A stretch of 64,000 nucleotides of DNA from an uncultured Chryseobacterium sp. (lineage in GTDB: Bacteria; Bacteroidota; Bacteroidia; Flavobacteriales; Weeksellaceae): contig CAJYWD010000023.1 of assembly GCA_913778505.1 (NCBI GenBank), positions 49,778 through 113,777 on the forward strand, in the 5' to 3' direction. Within the stretch, counting starts at the first letter, position 1. Every line of letters starts with the position of its first letter. The translations under genes and the position numbers were made by a program. Positions 54,389 through 62,514 of the stretch are shown piece by piece. Below the pieces are notes generated by a model. It saw only the letters and a list, made by a program, of their open reading frames with translations. It was not told where the DNA came from and made no database searches.

Positions 54389-54817
54389 TTTTTGTAAAAT
54401 GTAAAAAGTATTAATGTATTAACGATGCACAATTTTAGAGATTTAGAAGTTTGGACAAAATCAATGAAACTTTGTAAAATATTTTACTTGGCTTCTAACA
54501 ATTTTCCAAAGGACGAAATGTTTGGATTGACTTCACAATCAAGGAGAAGTTTATATTCAATTCCGTCTAACATCGCTGAAGGTGCTGGTCGAGATACAAA
54601 TGCTCAATTTTCTCATTTTCTGAATATTGCTTTAGGTTCATCATTCGAATTTGAAACACAAATATTAATTGCTAATGATTTGGGATTCTTTCAAAACGAT
54701 GATTTTAATATCATTTATTCTGAAATCAAACATATTCAAAATATGTTGGCAAAATTGAATCAAAAATTCAATCATTAATACATTTTACCAGTACAAAAAA
54801 TCATTAATACATTTTAC
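54389..54817 (+). mobile_element. IVS-like element A: four-helix-bundle gene between inverted repeats
   Basis: The left arm 54389-54415 (begins TTTTTGTAAAATG, ends AGTATTAAT) is an imperfect inverted copy of the right arm 54774-54799 (begins ATTAATACATTTTAC, ends ACAAAAA). They enclose the gene 54425-54778, and the right arm overlaps its stop codon. A 17-bp segment of the right arm (TCATTAATACATTTTAC) is repeated directly at 54801-54817. Element length is about 410 bp. In the mRNA the arms would pair and loop out the gene, the layout of 23S rRNA intervening sequences. Confidence 0.6.
54425..54778 (+). CDS. Four-helix-bundle protein (23S rRNA IVP/S23 family), A
   Basis: A 117-residue protein of the four-helix-bundle family first seen in 23S rRNA intervening sequences and related to the Avd protein of diversity-generating retroelements. 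Hallmarks are the NFRDLEVWTKSMKL opening, SIPSNIAEGAGR and FSHFLNIALGSSFEFETQIL. Family members bind nucleic acid; the function of free-standing copies is unknown. It sits between the dehydrogenase/hydratase and thiolase genes. It is only about 40% similar to copy B at 56135, so it is not a recent local duplicate. Confidence 0.88.
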   Translation: MHNFRDLEVWTKSMKLCKIFYLASNNFPKDEMFGLTSQSRRSLYSIPSNIAEGAGRDTNAQFSHFLNIALGSSFEFETQILIANDLGFFQNDDFNIIYSEIKHIQNMLAKLNQKFNH

Positions 54818-54843
54818 ATTAATACGTAAATACAACAAAAACA

Positions 54844-56019
54844 ATGGAAGCATATATAGTAACAGGATACAGAACAGCAGTTGGCAAAGCGCCGAAGGGT
54901 TCTTTGCGTTTTACCCGCCCGGATGATATGGCGGCAACGGTGATAGAACGTCTGATGAAAGATGTTCCAAATCTTGACCCGGCCCGCATTGACGATTTGA
55001 TTGTCGGTTGTGCAATGCCGGAAGCAGAACAGGGCCTGAATGTCGCAAGACTGATTTCTTTAATGGGACTGGACACCGACAAAGTTCCGGGTGTAACCGT
55101 GAACAGATATTGCGCCTCAGGCTCAGAATCGATTGCGATTGCAGCAGCGAAAATCAAAGCCGGAATGGCAGAATGCATCATTGCCGGTGGCGCAGAAAGT
55201 ATGTCTTATATTCCAATGGGCGGTTATAAACCGATTCCTGACACAGATTTAGCCAAATCGAATCCCGATTATTATTGGGGAATGGGACTGACAGCAGAAG
55301 CAGTTGCTAATGAGTTTAAGGTAAGTCGTGAAGAGCAAGACCAGTTTGCTTTTAATTCTCATCAGAAAGCAATTAAAGCGATACAGGAAGGAAAATTTGA
55401 AAATCAGATTGTTCCGATTGATGTGAAATATAATTTCCTTGATGAAAAGGAAAAAATCCAGACCAAAGAATATGCGTTCAAACAAGACGAAGGCCCGAGA
55501 GCTGATACGTCGATTGAAGCGTTGGCAAAACTTCGTCCGGTTTTCGCTGCGAATGGTTCTGTAACTGCTGGTAATTCATCTCAAACTTCTGACGGCGCTG
55601 CTTTCACAATGGTAATGTCCGAAAGAATGGTGAAGGAATTAAACCTGACGCCGGTTGCGAGACTTCTCTCCTATTCTACTGTCGGTGTTCCGCCAAGAAT
55701 TATGGGAATCGGACCAATGTATGCCATTCCAAAAGCGTTGGAACAAGCTGGACTTAAACAATCGGATATCGATTTATTTGAATTGAATGAAGCATTTGCT
55801 TCTCAATCCGTTGCGATTTTAAGAGAATTAAACATCAATCCAGAAATCGTCAACGTAAATGGTGGCGCCATCGCACTTGGACATCCATTGGGTTGCACAG
55901 GAACTAAATTAACCGTTCAGCTTCTTGACGAAATGAAACGCAGACAAAGCAAATATGGCGTTGTAACCATGTGCGTAGGAACAGGTCAGGGTGCGGCGAG
56001 TGTATTTGAGTTGCTTTAA
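54844..56019 (+). CDS. Acetyl-CoA C-acyltransferase (3-ketoacyl-CoA thiolase)
   Basis: A 391-residue thiolase that cleaves 3-ketoacyl-CoA to acetyl-CoA and a shortened acyl-CoA. The acyl-accepting Cys is in VNRYCASGSESIAIA, the catalytic His in NGGAIALGHPLGCTGTK, and the second Cys in VTMCVGTGQGAAS. Length is standard. Flanked on both sides by four-helix-bundle elements within the operon. Confidence 0.94.
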   Translation: MEAYIVTGYRTAVGKAPKGSLRFTRPDDMAATVIERLMKDVPNLDPARIDDLIVGCAMPEAEQGLNVARLISLMGLDTDKVPGVTVNRYCASGSESIAIAAAKIKAGMAECIIAGGAESMSYIPMGGYKPIPDTDLAKSNPDYYWGMGLTAEAVANEFKVSREEQDQFAFNSHQKAIKAIQEGKFENQIVPIDVKYNFLDEKEKIQTKEYAFKQDEGPRADTSIEALAKLRPVFAANGSVTAGNSSQTSDGAAFTMVMSERMVKELNLTPVARLLSYSTVGVPPRIMGIGPMYAIPKALEQAGLKQSDIDLFELNEAFASQSVAILRELNINPEIVNVNGGAIALGHPLGCTGTKLTVQLLDEMKRRQSKYGVVTMCVGTGQGAASVFELL

Positions 56020-56109
56020 GACGGATAGATAATGGACGGATAGATGATAGACGATTTAAAAAAAATAATTATAAAATCTATTATCTATCAGTCTATTATC
56101 TATCATCTC
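56020..56109 (+). repeat. Element B, left hairpin
   Basis: Arms 56020-56057 and 56074-56109 are imperfect inverted copies built from GATAGA/TCTATC words (GACGGATAGATAATGGACGG against CTATTATCTATCAGTC and so on), about 30 paired bases with few mismatches. It begins at the first base after the thiolase stop codon. Positions 56092-56113 recur exactly at 56574-56595 on the other side of the small gene. Confidence 0.8.
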
Positions 56110-56134
56110 AAATAAAATTTTAAAATCAAAACAA

Positions 56135-56500
56135 ATGAATGAATTTAAAAGACACAATTTTAAGAAGCTTAAGATTTGGCAAATGGCAATGGAATTATCA
56201 AGATTGACTTTAGATTTAACGGATACTTTTCCAACTTATGAAAAATATGGTTTGAAAAGTCAAATGGACAGATGTTCAATTTCAATTCCGTCAAATATTG
56301 CAGAAGGTTCAAGTAGAACTAACAAATCTTTCAGTCATTTTTTAGATGTTTCTTTAGGTTCATCGTTTGAGCTGCAGACACAAATTTTATTGGCAAATCA
56401 TCGAAAATATTTATCCGATGAAAAAACAGAAATCTTCGAAGTCAAAATTGAAGAATTTCAAAGAGCAACAATGGTATTCCAAAACACTTTAAAAGATTAG
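56135..56500 (+). CDS. Four-helix-bundle protein (23S rRNA IVP/S23 family), B
   Basis: A 121-residue member of the same family as copy A. It shares the FKKLKIWQMAMELSRL opening, SISIPSNIAEGSSR and FSHFLDVSLGSSFELQTQIL. It lies between the thiolase and acyl-CoA dehydrogenase genes, enclosed by two hairpins that share a 22-bp direct repeat. The differing flanking repeats of A and B argue for two separate insertions rather than one duplication. Confidence 0.88.
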   Translation: MNEFKRHNFKKLKIWQMAMELSRLTLDLTDTFPTYEKYGLKSQMDRCSISIPSNIAEGSSRTNKSFSHFLDVSLGSSFELQTQILLANHRKYLSDEKTEIFEVKIEEFQRATMVFQNTLKD

Positions 56501-56502
56501 AA

Positions 56503-56595
56503 GATGATAGACGGATAGAAAATAGACGAAAAAATGCTTAAAAATATTTCAATCAAAGTCTATCATCTATCCATCTATTATCTATCATCTCAAAT
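56503..56595 (+). repeat. Element B, right hairpin
   Basis: Arm 56503-56528 (GATGATAGACGGATAGAAAA...) pairs with 56558-56583 at about 22 of 26 positions. The outer segment 56574-56595 is an exact 22-bp direct copy of 56092-56113. With the left hairpin it brackets the four-helix-bundle gene, giving a module of about 480 bp. Confidence 0.8.
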
Positions 56596-56622
56596 TAAAA
56601 AATTTAAAATCACAAAAATATT

Positions 56623-58410
56623 ATGTCAACAGATACAAAAACATTAGACGGCGGCGAATTCCTTGTAAAGGATATTACTGCTCAGGAAATTTTCAGCATC
56701 GAGGAATTGTCCGAAGAACAAAAGATGCTTCGTGATTCTGCGAAGGAATTCATCGATAAAGAAGTGGTTCCGAATAAGGAAAGATTCGAGAAAAAAGATT
56801 ACGCTTATACTGAGGAAGTGATGCGTAAAATCGGGGAAATGGGATTTTTGGGAATTGCTGTTCCGGAAGCTTACGGCGGATTGGGAATGGGATTCGTAAC
56901 CACAATGCTGGCTTGCGATTATCTTTCCGGTTCTACAGGTTCATTGGCAACGGCTTATGGTGCACATACCGGAATCGGAACATTGCCAATTTTACTTTAC
57001 GGAACAGAAGAACAAAAGCAGAAATATCTTCCGGATTTGGCTGCCGGAACTAAATTCGGAGCGTATTGTTTGACTGAGCCGGATGCAGGTTCTGATGCCA
57101 ATAGCGGAAAAACTAGAGCTAAATTGTCCGAAGATGGAAAACATTATATTATTAATGGACAAAAAATGTGGATTTCCAATGCAGGATTTGCAGATACTTT
57201 CACATTATTTGCCAAGATTGATGATGACAAAAACATCACAGGATTTGTTATCAATCGTTCAGAATTGGAAAATCCGGAAAGTCTGACTTTTGGCGAGGAG
57301 GAACACAAATTGGGAATCCGTGCGTCTTCTACACGTCAGGTGTTTTTCAATGATATGAAAGTTCCAGTTGAGAATCTTTTGGGCGAAAGAAACAACGGTT
57401 TCAAAATCGCTCTTAATGCGCTTAACGTTGGTCGTATCAAATTGGCTGCAGCTTGTCTGGATGCCCAAAGAAGAATCCTGAATTATTCTTTGAATTATTC
57501 AGCGGAAAGAAAGCAATTCGGAGTTTCTATCAATACATTTGGAGCGATTCGTAAAAAATTAGCTGAGATGGCGACAGGCGCTTTCGTGAGTGAAGCTGGT
57601 TCTTACAGAGCAGCGAAAAATGTAGAAGATAAAATCGAGGAATTGGTTGCAGGCGGGATGAACCACGAGCAAGCCGAACTGAAAGGTGTGGAAGAATTCG
57701 CAGTTGAATGTTCTATCCTGAAAGTTTTCGTATCAGATTTAGCGCAACATACAGCCGATGAAGGTATCCAAATCTTTGGTGGAATGGGCTTCTCCGAAGA
57801 TACGCCGATGGAAGCGGCCTGGAGAGATTCCAGAATTTCCAGAATCTACGAAGGAACCAACGAAATCAACAGACTTTTGGCAGTTGGAATGTTAATCAAA
57901 CGGGCGATGCAAGGTAAAATCGATTTGTTAACACCTGCGAAAAACGTCGCTAAAGAATTGATGAGCATTCCGTCTTTTGATATTCCTGATTATTCAGAAT
58001 ATATGTCTGAGGAAAAAGAAGTGATTAAGAACTTGAAGAAAGTATTCCTGATGGTTTCCGGTTCTGCACTTCAAAAATATATGATGGACATCGAGAAGCA
58101 ACAGCATTTGCTATTAAACGCTTCCGAAATCCTGAACCAAATCTATATGGCAGAATCCGCCATCCTGAGAGCTGAGAAACATTTCTCAACAGATTCTGTA
58201 GAAGCGGCAATGGCAAGACTGAACCTTTACAAAGCGGTTGAAATCATCACAACCAATGCCAAAGAAGGTATCGTTTCTTTCTCCGAAGGCGACGAGCAAA
58301 GAATGATGTTAGCTGGACTCAGACGTTTTACAAAGTACGTGAACACACCAAATCCAATTGCATTGACAGAAAAAATTGCCGCTCATTTTATTGAGAAGGG
58401 TTCTTATTAA
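56623..58410 (+). CDS. Acyl-CoA dehydrogenase
   Basis: A 595-residue FAD-dependent acyl-CoA dehydrogenase, the first step of the cycle. The N-terminal helical domain (LRDSAKEFIDKEVVPN), substrate/FAD block YCLTEPDAGSDANSGKTRA, KMWISNAGFADTFTLFAK and the catalytic Glu in RISRIYEGTNEINRLL are present. It is longer than the 380-residue classical enzymes; the extra about 180 C-terminal residues form a helical domain, as in very-long-chain types. Last gene of the operon, followed by a terminator. Confidence 0.94.
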   Translation: MSTDTKTLDGGEFLVKDITAQEIFSIEELSEEQKMLRDSAKEFIDKEVVPNKERFEKKDYAYTEEVMRKIGEMGFLGIAVPEAYGGLGMGFVTTMLACDYLSGSTGSLATAYGAHTGIGTLPILLYGTEEQKQKYLPDLAAGTKFGAYCLTEPDAGSDANSGKTRAKLSEDGKHYIINGQKMWISNAGFADTFTLFAKIDDDKNITGFVINRSELENPESLTFGEEEHKLGIRASSTRQVFFNDMKVPVENLLGERNNGFKIALNALNVGRIKLAAACLDAQRRILNYSLNYSAERKQFGVSINTFGAIRKKLAEMATGAFVSEAGSYRAAKNVEDKIEELVAGGMNHEQAELKGVEEFAVECSILKVFVSDLAQHTADEGIQIFGGMGFSEDTPMEAAWRDSRISRIYEGTNEINRLLAVGMLIKRAMQGKIDLLTPAKNVAKELMSIPSFDIPDYSEYMSEEKEVIKNLKKVFLMVSGSALQKYMMDIEKQQHLLLNASEILNQIYMAESAILRAEKHFSTDSVEAAMARLNLYKAVEIITTNAKEGIVSFSEGDEQRMMLAGLRRFTKYVNTPNPIALTEKIAAHFIEKGSY

Positions 58411-58433
58411 AGAATCAATTTGATTTAAATAAT

Positions 58434-58462
58434 AAACCCTCTGAATTTTTCGGAGGGTTTTT
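58434..58462 (+). terminator. Terminator of the beta-oxidation operon
   Basis: Stem AAACCCTCTGAA/TTCGGAGGGTTT (one G-T/mismatch) with a short loop, followed by TTTTTC. It lies 23 bp after the acyl-CoA dehydrogenase stop. Confidence 0.85.
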
Positions 58463-58481
58463 CTATATTATCAAAAAAATA

Positions 58482-59135
58482 TTAGAATTTATTTACTTCG
58501 GTAGTTGTTTTTTCATCTATTACAGGACTTCCATCTTTAAAATCTTCATAGGATGTATGTTCTAATACTAAACCATTTTCATCAAGTTTGTACTCCCAAT
58601 AAATTATTTCATCATTAAAATTTTCTGTTTTTGAATACTTTCTTCTTTTTAAATTTCCATTCTCATAATACTCAAACTCCTCAATATTTACAGTTGAATT
58701 ATCTGATGTTTTCGTAATTTTCTGTAAAATTTTCCCTTGCAAATTATATTCATAATCATAATAAAGCTCCTTACCCCCGTCGTGTTCATTAGTACTCCAA
58801 CTTTCAAATTCATAAATCAAATCATTTTTTTCATTGAACTTAAATTTTCTTTCTTCTACACACGATAGACCATCATCATCTTTGAAAGTAAAATCGGTCA
58901 TATATTTGTATTTAGAATAGGAGATTTGATTTCCAAAATTATCATATTCATAAAATTCTTTTTGTTCAATTTTATTATCTTCCAAAAGAAATTGCATTAT
59001 CAAATTCCCTTTTTCATCATATTGCTTTTCAATTACAGAAATTTCTTTGAAACAATCATCATTAGTTCTGATATTACGATGAGTAGTATCTTTTATTGTT
59101 TTTACTACTCCTATTAAATTTTTAGGTAATTTCAT
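58482..59135 (-). CDS. Unknown soluble protein with YD/RHS-like strand repeats
   Basis: A 217-residue protein without signal peptide, rich in Tyr, Asp, Asn and Lys. It has repeats of the type YDEKGNLIMQF, YDNFGNQISYSKYKY, FNEKNDLIYEFES and YEYNLQGKILQKI, resembling single YD-type strands. No named domain is certain. Its composition is typical of orphan immunity-like proteins. 75 bp separates it from the next upstream gene on the same strand. Confidence 0.5.
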   Translation of the reverse strand: MKLPKNLIGVVKTIKDTTHRNIRTNDDCFKEISVIEKQYDEKGNLIMQFLLEDNKIEQKEFYEYDNFGNQISYSKYKYMTDFTFKDDDGLSCVEERKFKFNEKNDLIYEFESWSTNEHDGGKELYYDYEYNLQGKILQKITKTSDNSTVNIEEFEYYENGNLKRRKYSKTENFNDEIIYWEYKLDENGLVLEHTSYEDFKDGSPVIDEKTTTEVNKF

Positions 59136-59210
59136 CCTTTGTTATTTATAATACTAAGTAAGCTAATTTAAGTAAATTTTGGGTTCAATTTGTCAGAATA
59201 ATTTTGTCTA

Positions 59211-59768
59211 TCAAATGATATTTCCATCAAAATCAATCATATAACTTGTCCCTGTAAAATCCTTCAAAACAATATGATTATCATTAAGCTGAAAAGCATC
59301 TTCTTCATCCATAGAAACAAAAATATCAGCACCACCAAATTGCCAAATAATATTTCCAAAACTATTAATTCTTGTAATTTCTAATTCTCCGTGAATTACA
59401 AAATCATTTTCAATTTTAAAGATTTGGAAACAAGTTGCCATATCTAATTTCTTAACCCATTTTAATTTTAAATCAACGATTGAAATAGAAAAAACCGAGT
59501 CAGAACAACAAATGAGGATATTGTCATTATCTAAAATAGAAGAGTTCGGATGGATAGTTGTTGCTCCACCTGAACCAATAATTAAACAATTTTTAATTTC
59601 TTTATCATTATCAATCAATTTAATTCCGTGTTTTGAAGTTGGATATTGTTCAGCAACTTCTCCAAAGTAAATATTCTCATAAACTTCCAAATTATCATTT
59701 GAAGTAAGCGAAAATGTTGAACCATTAAAAACCTCAATAGTATACTTGTTATAAAAATATCTTTGCAT
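59211..59768 (-). CDS. Unknown soluble protein, possible partial beta-propeller
   Basis: A 185-residue protein without signal peptide. Blade-like strands recur (DNILICCSDSVFSISIVDLK, then LKWVKKL; FGNIIWQFGGADIF), as in PQQ-like or immunity-type propellers. No family recognised. It lies 13 bp after the end of higA on the same strand, so it may ride on the toxin-antitoxin transcript. Confidence 0.5.
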   Translation of the reverse strand: MQRYFYNKYTIEVFNGSTFSLTSNDNLEVYENIYFGEVAEQYPTSKHGIKLIDNDKEIKNCLIIGSGGATTIHPNSSILDNDNILICCSDSVFSISIVDLKLKWVKKLDMATCFQIFKIENDFVIHGELEITRINSFGNIIWQFGGADIFVSMDEEDAFQLNDNHIVLKDFTGTSYMIDFDGNII

Positions 59769-59781
59769 AAATATTTTAAAA

Positions 59782-60087
59782 TCAAATTTTAATACTCAAC
59801 TCCAATCGCCCACCAAAACCTAGTTCAACAATTTTTTGAAGCGTAGAAATCCTTGCTTCTTTCAGATTATTTTCAATTTTAGAAATATAAGATTTGCTTG
59901 TTCCAACCTTTTCAGCTAGTTGTTCTTGAGTCATACCCAGTTCTAAACGTGTATCGTGGATGAGTGCTCCAATTTTAAAATTGTCGTAACCAGCTTCCAA
60001 TTCGTCGCGTTCTTTGGTTCCACGCTTACCAAAATTCTTCTCTTTGAAGTCTTCCAGAGTAGTTAGATTTTTATTTACTGTCTTCAT
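59782..60087 (-). CDS. higA: HigA-type antitoxin (XRE helix-turn-helix)
   Basis: A 101-residue DNA-binding antitoxin. Residues about 47-80 are a clear XRE HTH (GMTQEQLAEKVGTSKSYISK). It neutralises the toxin encoded immediately upstream and represses the shared promoter. The gene overlaps higB by 17 bp, and the toxin-first order is the HigBA arrangement. Confidence 0.87.
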   Translation of the reverse strand: MKTVNKNLTTLEDFKEKNFGKRGTKERDELEAGYDNFKIGALIHDTRLELGMTQEQLAEKVGTSKSYISKIENNLKEARISTLQKIVELGFGGRLELSIKI

Positions 60088-60406
60088 ATTCCTTTTTGAT
60101 TTTTAATGCCATTTCTATTTCTTTCTTAGGTGTCTTCTGAGTTTTCTTTTGAAAGCTGTTTGCAACAACAATCAGTTTTCCTTCATCAAAAAAGCAGAAA
60201 ATTCTAAAAATATCACTCGCAACCTGCACACGGATTTCGTACAATCCGTCAGTATTTTCCAGATGTTTAAGATAAGTTTCCGGTACCCTTTGCAAATCTT
60301 CTATCAGTTCAAAAGTCCAAACGATTTTCGTTTTCACTTTTACAGTTTGTTTATCAAAGAAATCTTGGAAATAGCTTTTGAAAAATGTGATTCTTCTGTA
60401 TTTCAT
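60071..60406 (-). CDS. higB: HigB-type toxin (RelE superfamily)
   Basis: 111 residues from the ATG at 60406 (KYRRITFFKSYFQDFF). A longer in-frame ORF reaches 60445 but its extra residues would start inside the operator, so the shorter start is preferred. RelE-fold mRNA interferase features: LEIRVQ-like strand (GLYEIRVQVASDIFRIFCFF), then KLIVVANSFQKKTQKTP with the basic catalytic patch. Ends with basic helices (EIEMALKIKKEYED). An 18-bp palindrome lies 33 bp upstream. Confidence 0.87.
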   Translation of the reverse strand: MKYRRITFFKSYFQDFFDKQTVKVKTKIVWTFELIEDLQRVPETYLKHLENTDGLYEIRVQVASDIFRIFCFFDEGKLIVVANSFQKKTQKTPKKEIEMALKIKKEYEDSK

Positions 60407-60422
60407 ATTTGTGTTTACAATA

Positions 60423-60456
60423 CAAAAATAAAAAAAAAGTTTCACTAAAGTGAAAC
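60423..60456 (-). promoter_or_regulatory. higBA promoter and palindromic operator
   Basis: The palindrome GTTTCACT-AA-AGTGAAAC (60439-60456, perfect 8-bp arms) lies next to a minus-strand TATTTTTG -7 box (60423-60430). It is a probable HigA operator. The higB start is 17 bp after the -7 box. Confidence 0.7.
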
Positions 60457-60501
60457 AAAAAGAATAAAATGTTTTAGAATATTAAAACAAAAAATTGAAA
60501 A

Positions 60502-61716
60502 TCAAAACAAACTCAACTGAATCCCATCATTCGGTTTCGGAGGCTTCGCATCGCCAAAAACCGTTTTTCCACCAAATCGCCAGGAGTTTTGTCGCTCCTC
60601 TTCTATCACTTTTTCAAGACTAAAATCCGGTGTAAAGTTCTCTTCTGTTCTCACAGCAATCTCGTGTAGTTTTTTAATAGCTTGGTTCTTATCCTGATTT
60701 CCCAACTTCGATTTCTCAATTCCGGTTCGCAGAATAAAAATCGTTTCGTCATAAGTTTGGGTCGGAACAGGAAACGGATGACCGTCTTTTCCCCCGTGTG
60801 CAAAAGAAAAACGTGCAGGGTCTGTAAATCTGGAAGGCGCCCCGTGAATCACTTCACTCACCAAAGCCAGAGACTGCATCGTTCGCGGACCAACACCTTT
60901 CAGCATCAGCAAATCTTCAAAATTCTCAGGTTCATTTTCTCTCGCCAGCCAAAGAATATTGCCGAGCTTTTTCATATCCACATCACTCGCCAAAACCTCG
61001 TGATGAGCCGGCAAAATCAAACGCTGGAAATCCTGCATCCATTTCTCGGAATCGGTTTTGGTGATGTCAACGATGCCATTTCGGTTTTGTTCCGCTTCGG
61101 AAGATGTCAAATTGAGAATATTTCCACGATTAACGCCTGAGATTCCCGTGTGAGGTTCATTCACAAAAGAAGTTACATTTTCTGACAGCCAATGATAACG
61201 TCTCGCCGTTCCGTCGGAACCGTGCATCCCTTGCTGAACAACCGCCCAATTTCCTTGGTCAGACAAAATAAAATTGTGCAGATAAAGCTGATAACCATCC
61301 TGAATCGCTGTGTTATCAACCTTCGCAGACAATTTACTGCAACGTACCAACTCATTTCCGTCAAGTCCTGTAGAATCTGCAATTCTCAGTAACTCGTTTG
61401 GTACATCTTTGGAGAATTTTCCTTTTCCGCCGGCAATGTAAATGCCGAGAGATTTAGAATTCGGATTGATGGCTCTTTTCAAAGCGCCCATCACAGATGT
61501 AGTAATTCCTGAAGAATGCCAGTCCATTCCCATCACTGCTCCAAAACTCTGGAACCAAAATGGGTCAGCCAATCGTCGCAGGACTTCATCTTTTCCGTAA
61601 TCCGCAAGAATGACTTCAACAATTGCCAGTCCAAGCCTGGACATACGTTCATACAACCAGGGCGGAACCTGACCGTAATGCAATGGCAAATCTGCAGTTC
61701 CGGAACGTTTCATCAA
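60502..61716 (-). CDS. DUF763 protein
   Basis: A 404-residue DUF763 protein, a family more often met in archaea and thermophiles. The N-terminal TADLPLHYGQVPPWLYERMS, the GIYIAGGKGKFSKDVP block and QQGMHGSDGTARRYHWLSE are characteristic. Around 275-300 the sequence EDLLMLKGVGPRTMQSLALV resembles a helix-hairpin-helix DNA-binding element, and the last 40 residues are a charged tail. Function is unknown; a nucleic-acid role is plausible from the HhH. Confidence 0.88.
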   Translation of the reverse strand: MMKRSGTADLPLHYGQVPPWLYERMSRLGLAIVEVILADYGKDEVLRRLADPFWFQSFGAVMGMDWHSSGITTSVMGALKRAINPNSKSLGIYIAGGKGKFSKDVPNELLRIADSTGLDGNELVRCSKLSAKVDNTAIQDGYQLYLHNFILSDQGNWAVVQQGMHGSDGTARRYHWLSENVTSFVNEPHTGISGVNRGNILNLTSSEAEQNRNGIVDITKTDSEKWMQDFQRLILPAHHEVLASDVDMKKLGNILWLARENEPENFEDLLMLKGVGPRTMQSLALVSEVIHGAPSRFTDPARFSFAHGGKDGHPFPVPTQTYDETIFILRTGIEKSKLGNQDKNQAIKKLHEIAVRTEENFTPDFSLEKVIEEERQNSWRFGGKTVFGDAKPPKPNDGIQLSLF

Positions 61717-61734
61717 ATATTAAACATTAAAACG

Positions 61735-61794
61735 CTCGCAGATTATGCCGATTTAGCAGATAACAAAATCAGCCTAATCAGCTAAATCTGCGAG
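61735..61794. repeat. CTCGCAG palindromic repeat, copy 3
   Basis: Left arm CTCGCAGATTATGCCGATTT, right arm AATCAGCTAAATCTGCGAG; the outer 10 bp pair perfectly. It fills the gap between the ArsC-like and DUF763 genes. Confidence 0.8.
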
Positions 61795-61800
61795 AAATTA

Positions 61801-62151
61801 TTATTTCTCAAAAAATGCATTAAGATTTTCAAGATTCTTTTTGTCACTTCCTGCGAAAACCTCTTTATCTGTCAAAAAAACCGGACGTTTCAAAAAACTG
61901 TAATGATCCAGAATTAATTTCTTAAAATCCTTTTCTTGCAAAGAACTCACATCAATACCTCTTTCCTTGATTTGCGTCGATTTTTTGCTAAAAAGCGCTT
62001 CGTAGGATTTCGTTTTATCATACATTTCTTCCAGTTCGGCTTCGGTTACAGGTTGGGATTTGATTTCTCTCAGTTCCCAGTCGGACAGGTCAAGCGGCGT
62101 CATAATCTTCTTGTTCGTTCCGCAGGTTTTGAGATAGAATACTTTTTTCAT
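61801..62151 (-). CDS. ArsC/Spx-family thioredoxin-fold protein
   Basis: A 116-residue ArsC-family protein. The active-site region is YLKTCGTNKKIM, with a single Cys and CGTN in place of the CxxC of Spx; the family's late RPVFLTDKEVFAG block (cis-Pro region) is present. True arsenate reductase activity is uncertain, as the arsenate-binding Arg pattern is not evident. No ars genes are nearby. Confidence 0.82.
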   Translation of the reverse strand: MKKVFYLKTCGTNKKIMTPLDLSDWELREIKSQPVTEAELEEMYDKTKSYEALFSKKSTQIKERGIDVSSLQEKDFKKLILDHYSFLKRPVFLTDKEVFAGSDKKNLENLNAFFEK

Positions 62152-62514
62152 TATTCAGATTTTCGGTTTTACATCTCAAATTTACGGAAATTATTTGGGC
62201 GTGTCCCTTTGTCCCGAAAATTTCGGAACAAGCGGGTCGCGCTTTCCGCTATTATCTATTGCTTTTTTCCAATCCTTAGCTAATGCCGAAAAAGCAAAAG
62301 GATAGCCGCTGCAATCGCTCACGCATTTCCAACATTCTGCTGTAATTGGAGATTACGAATTATCAAATTACACAGCAGTTTTTTGCAGAGTTCCGTAGGA
62401 GCGAAATGGTTCTAACAAATTTTCATTTTTAAAAGCTCCGGAGGAGCGACACTTTACAACAATTTCTGTCAAATCTCAATATTCTTCCCTATTTTTGATA
62501 CAAATAAAAATCGA
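62152..62514. other. Intergenic region with structured repeats
   Basis: About 360 bp without a gene. It contains a hairpin at 62209-62231 (TTGTCCCGAAA/TTTCGGAACAA), the structured element copy 2 at 62231-62325, and two short GTTCC/GGAGC and GCTCC/GGAGC hairpins at 62390-62402 and 62435-62447. No promoter for the thioesterase could be named. Confidence 0.6.
62231..62325 (-). repeat. Dispersed structured element, copy 2
   Basis: On the minus strand it carries GCGATTGCAGCGG, then a long hairpin (TTTTGCTTTTT paired with AAAAAAGCAA), then GGAAAGCGCGA. The order and cores match copy 1 at 41551-41629 (13- and 11-base cores with one difference each). The middle is variable. Confidence 0.65.

Noticed and set aside
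56020..56595. Possible CRISPR array because of repeated GATAGA/TCTATC words
   Set aside because: The repeats are inverted and irregular, without uniform spacers, and bracket a coding gene. No cas genes are present.
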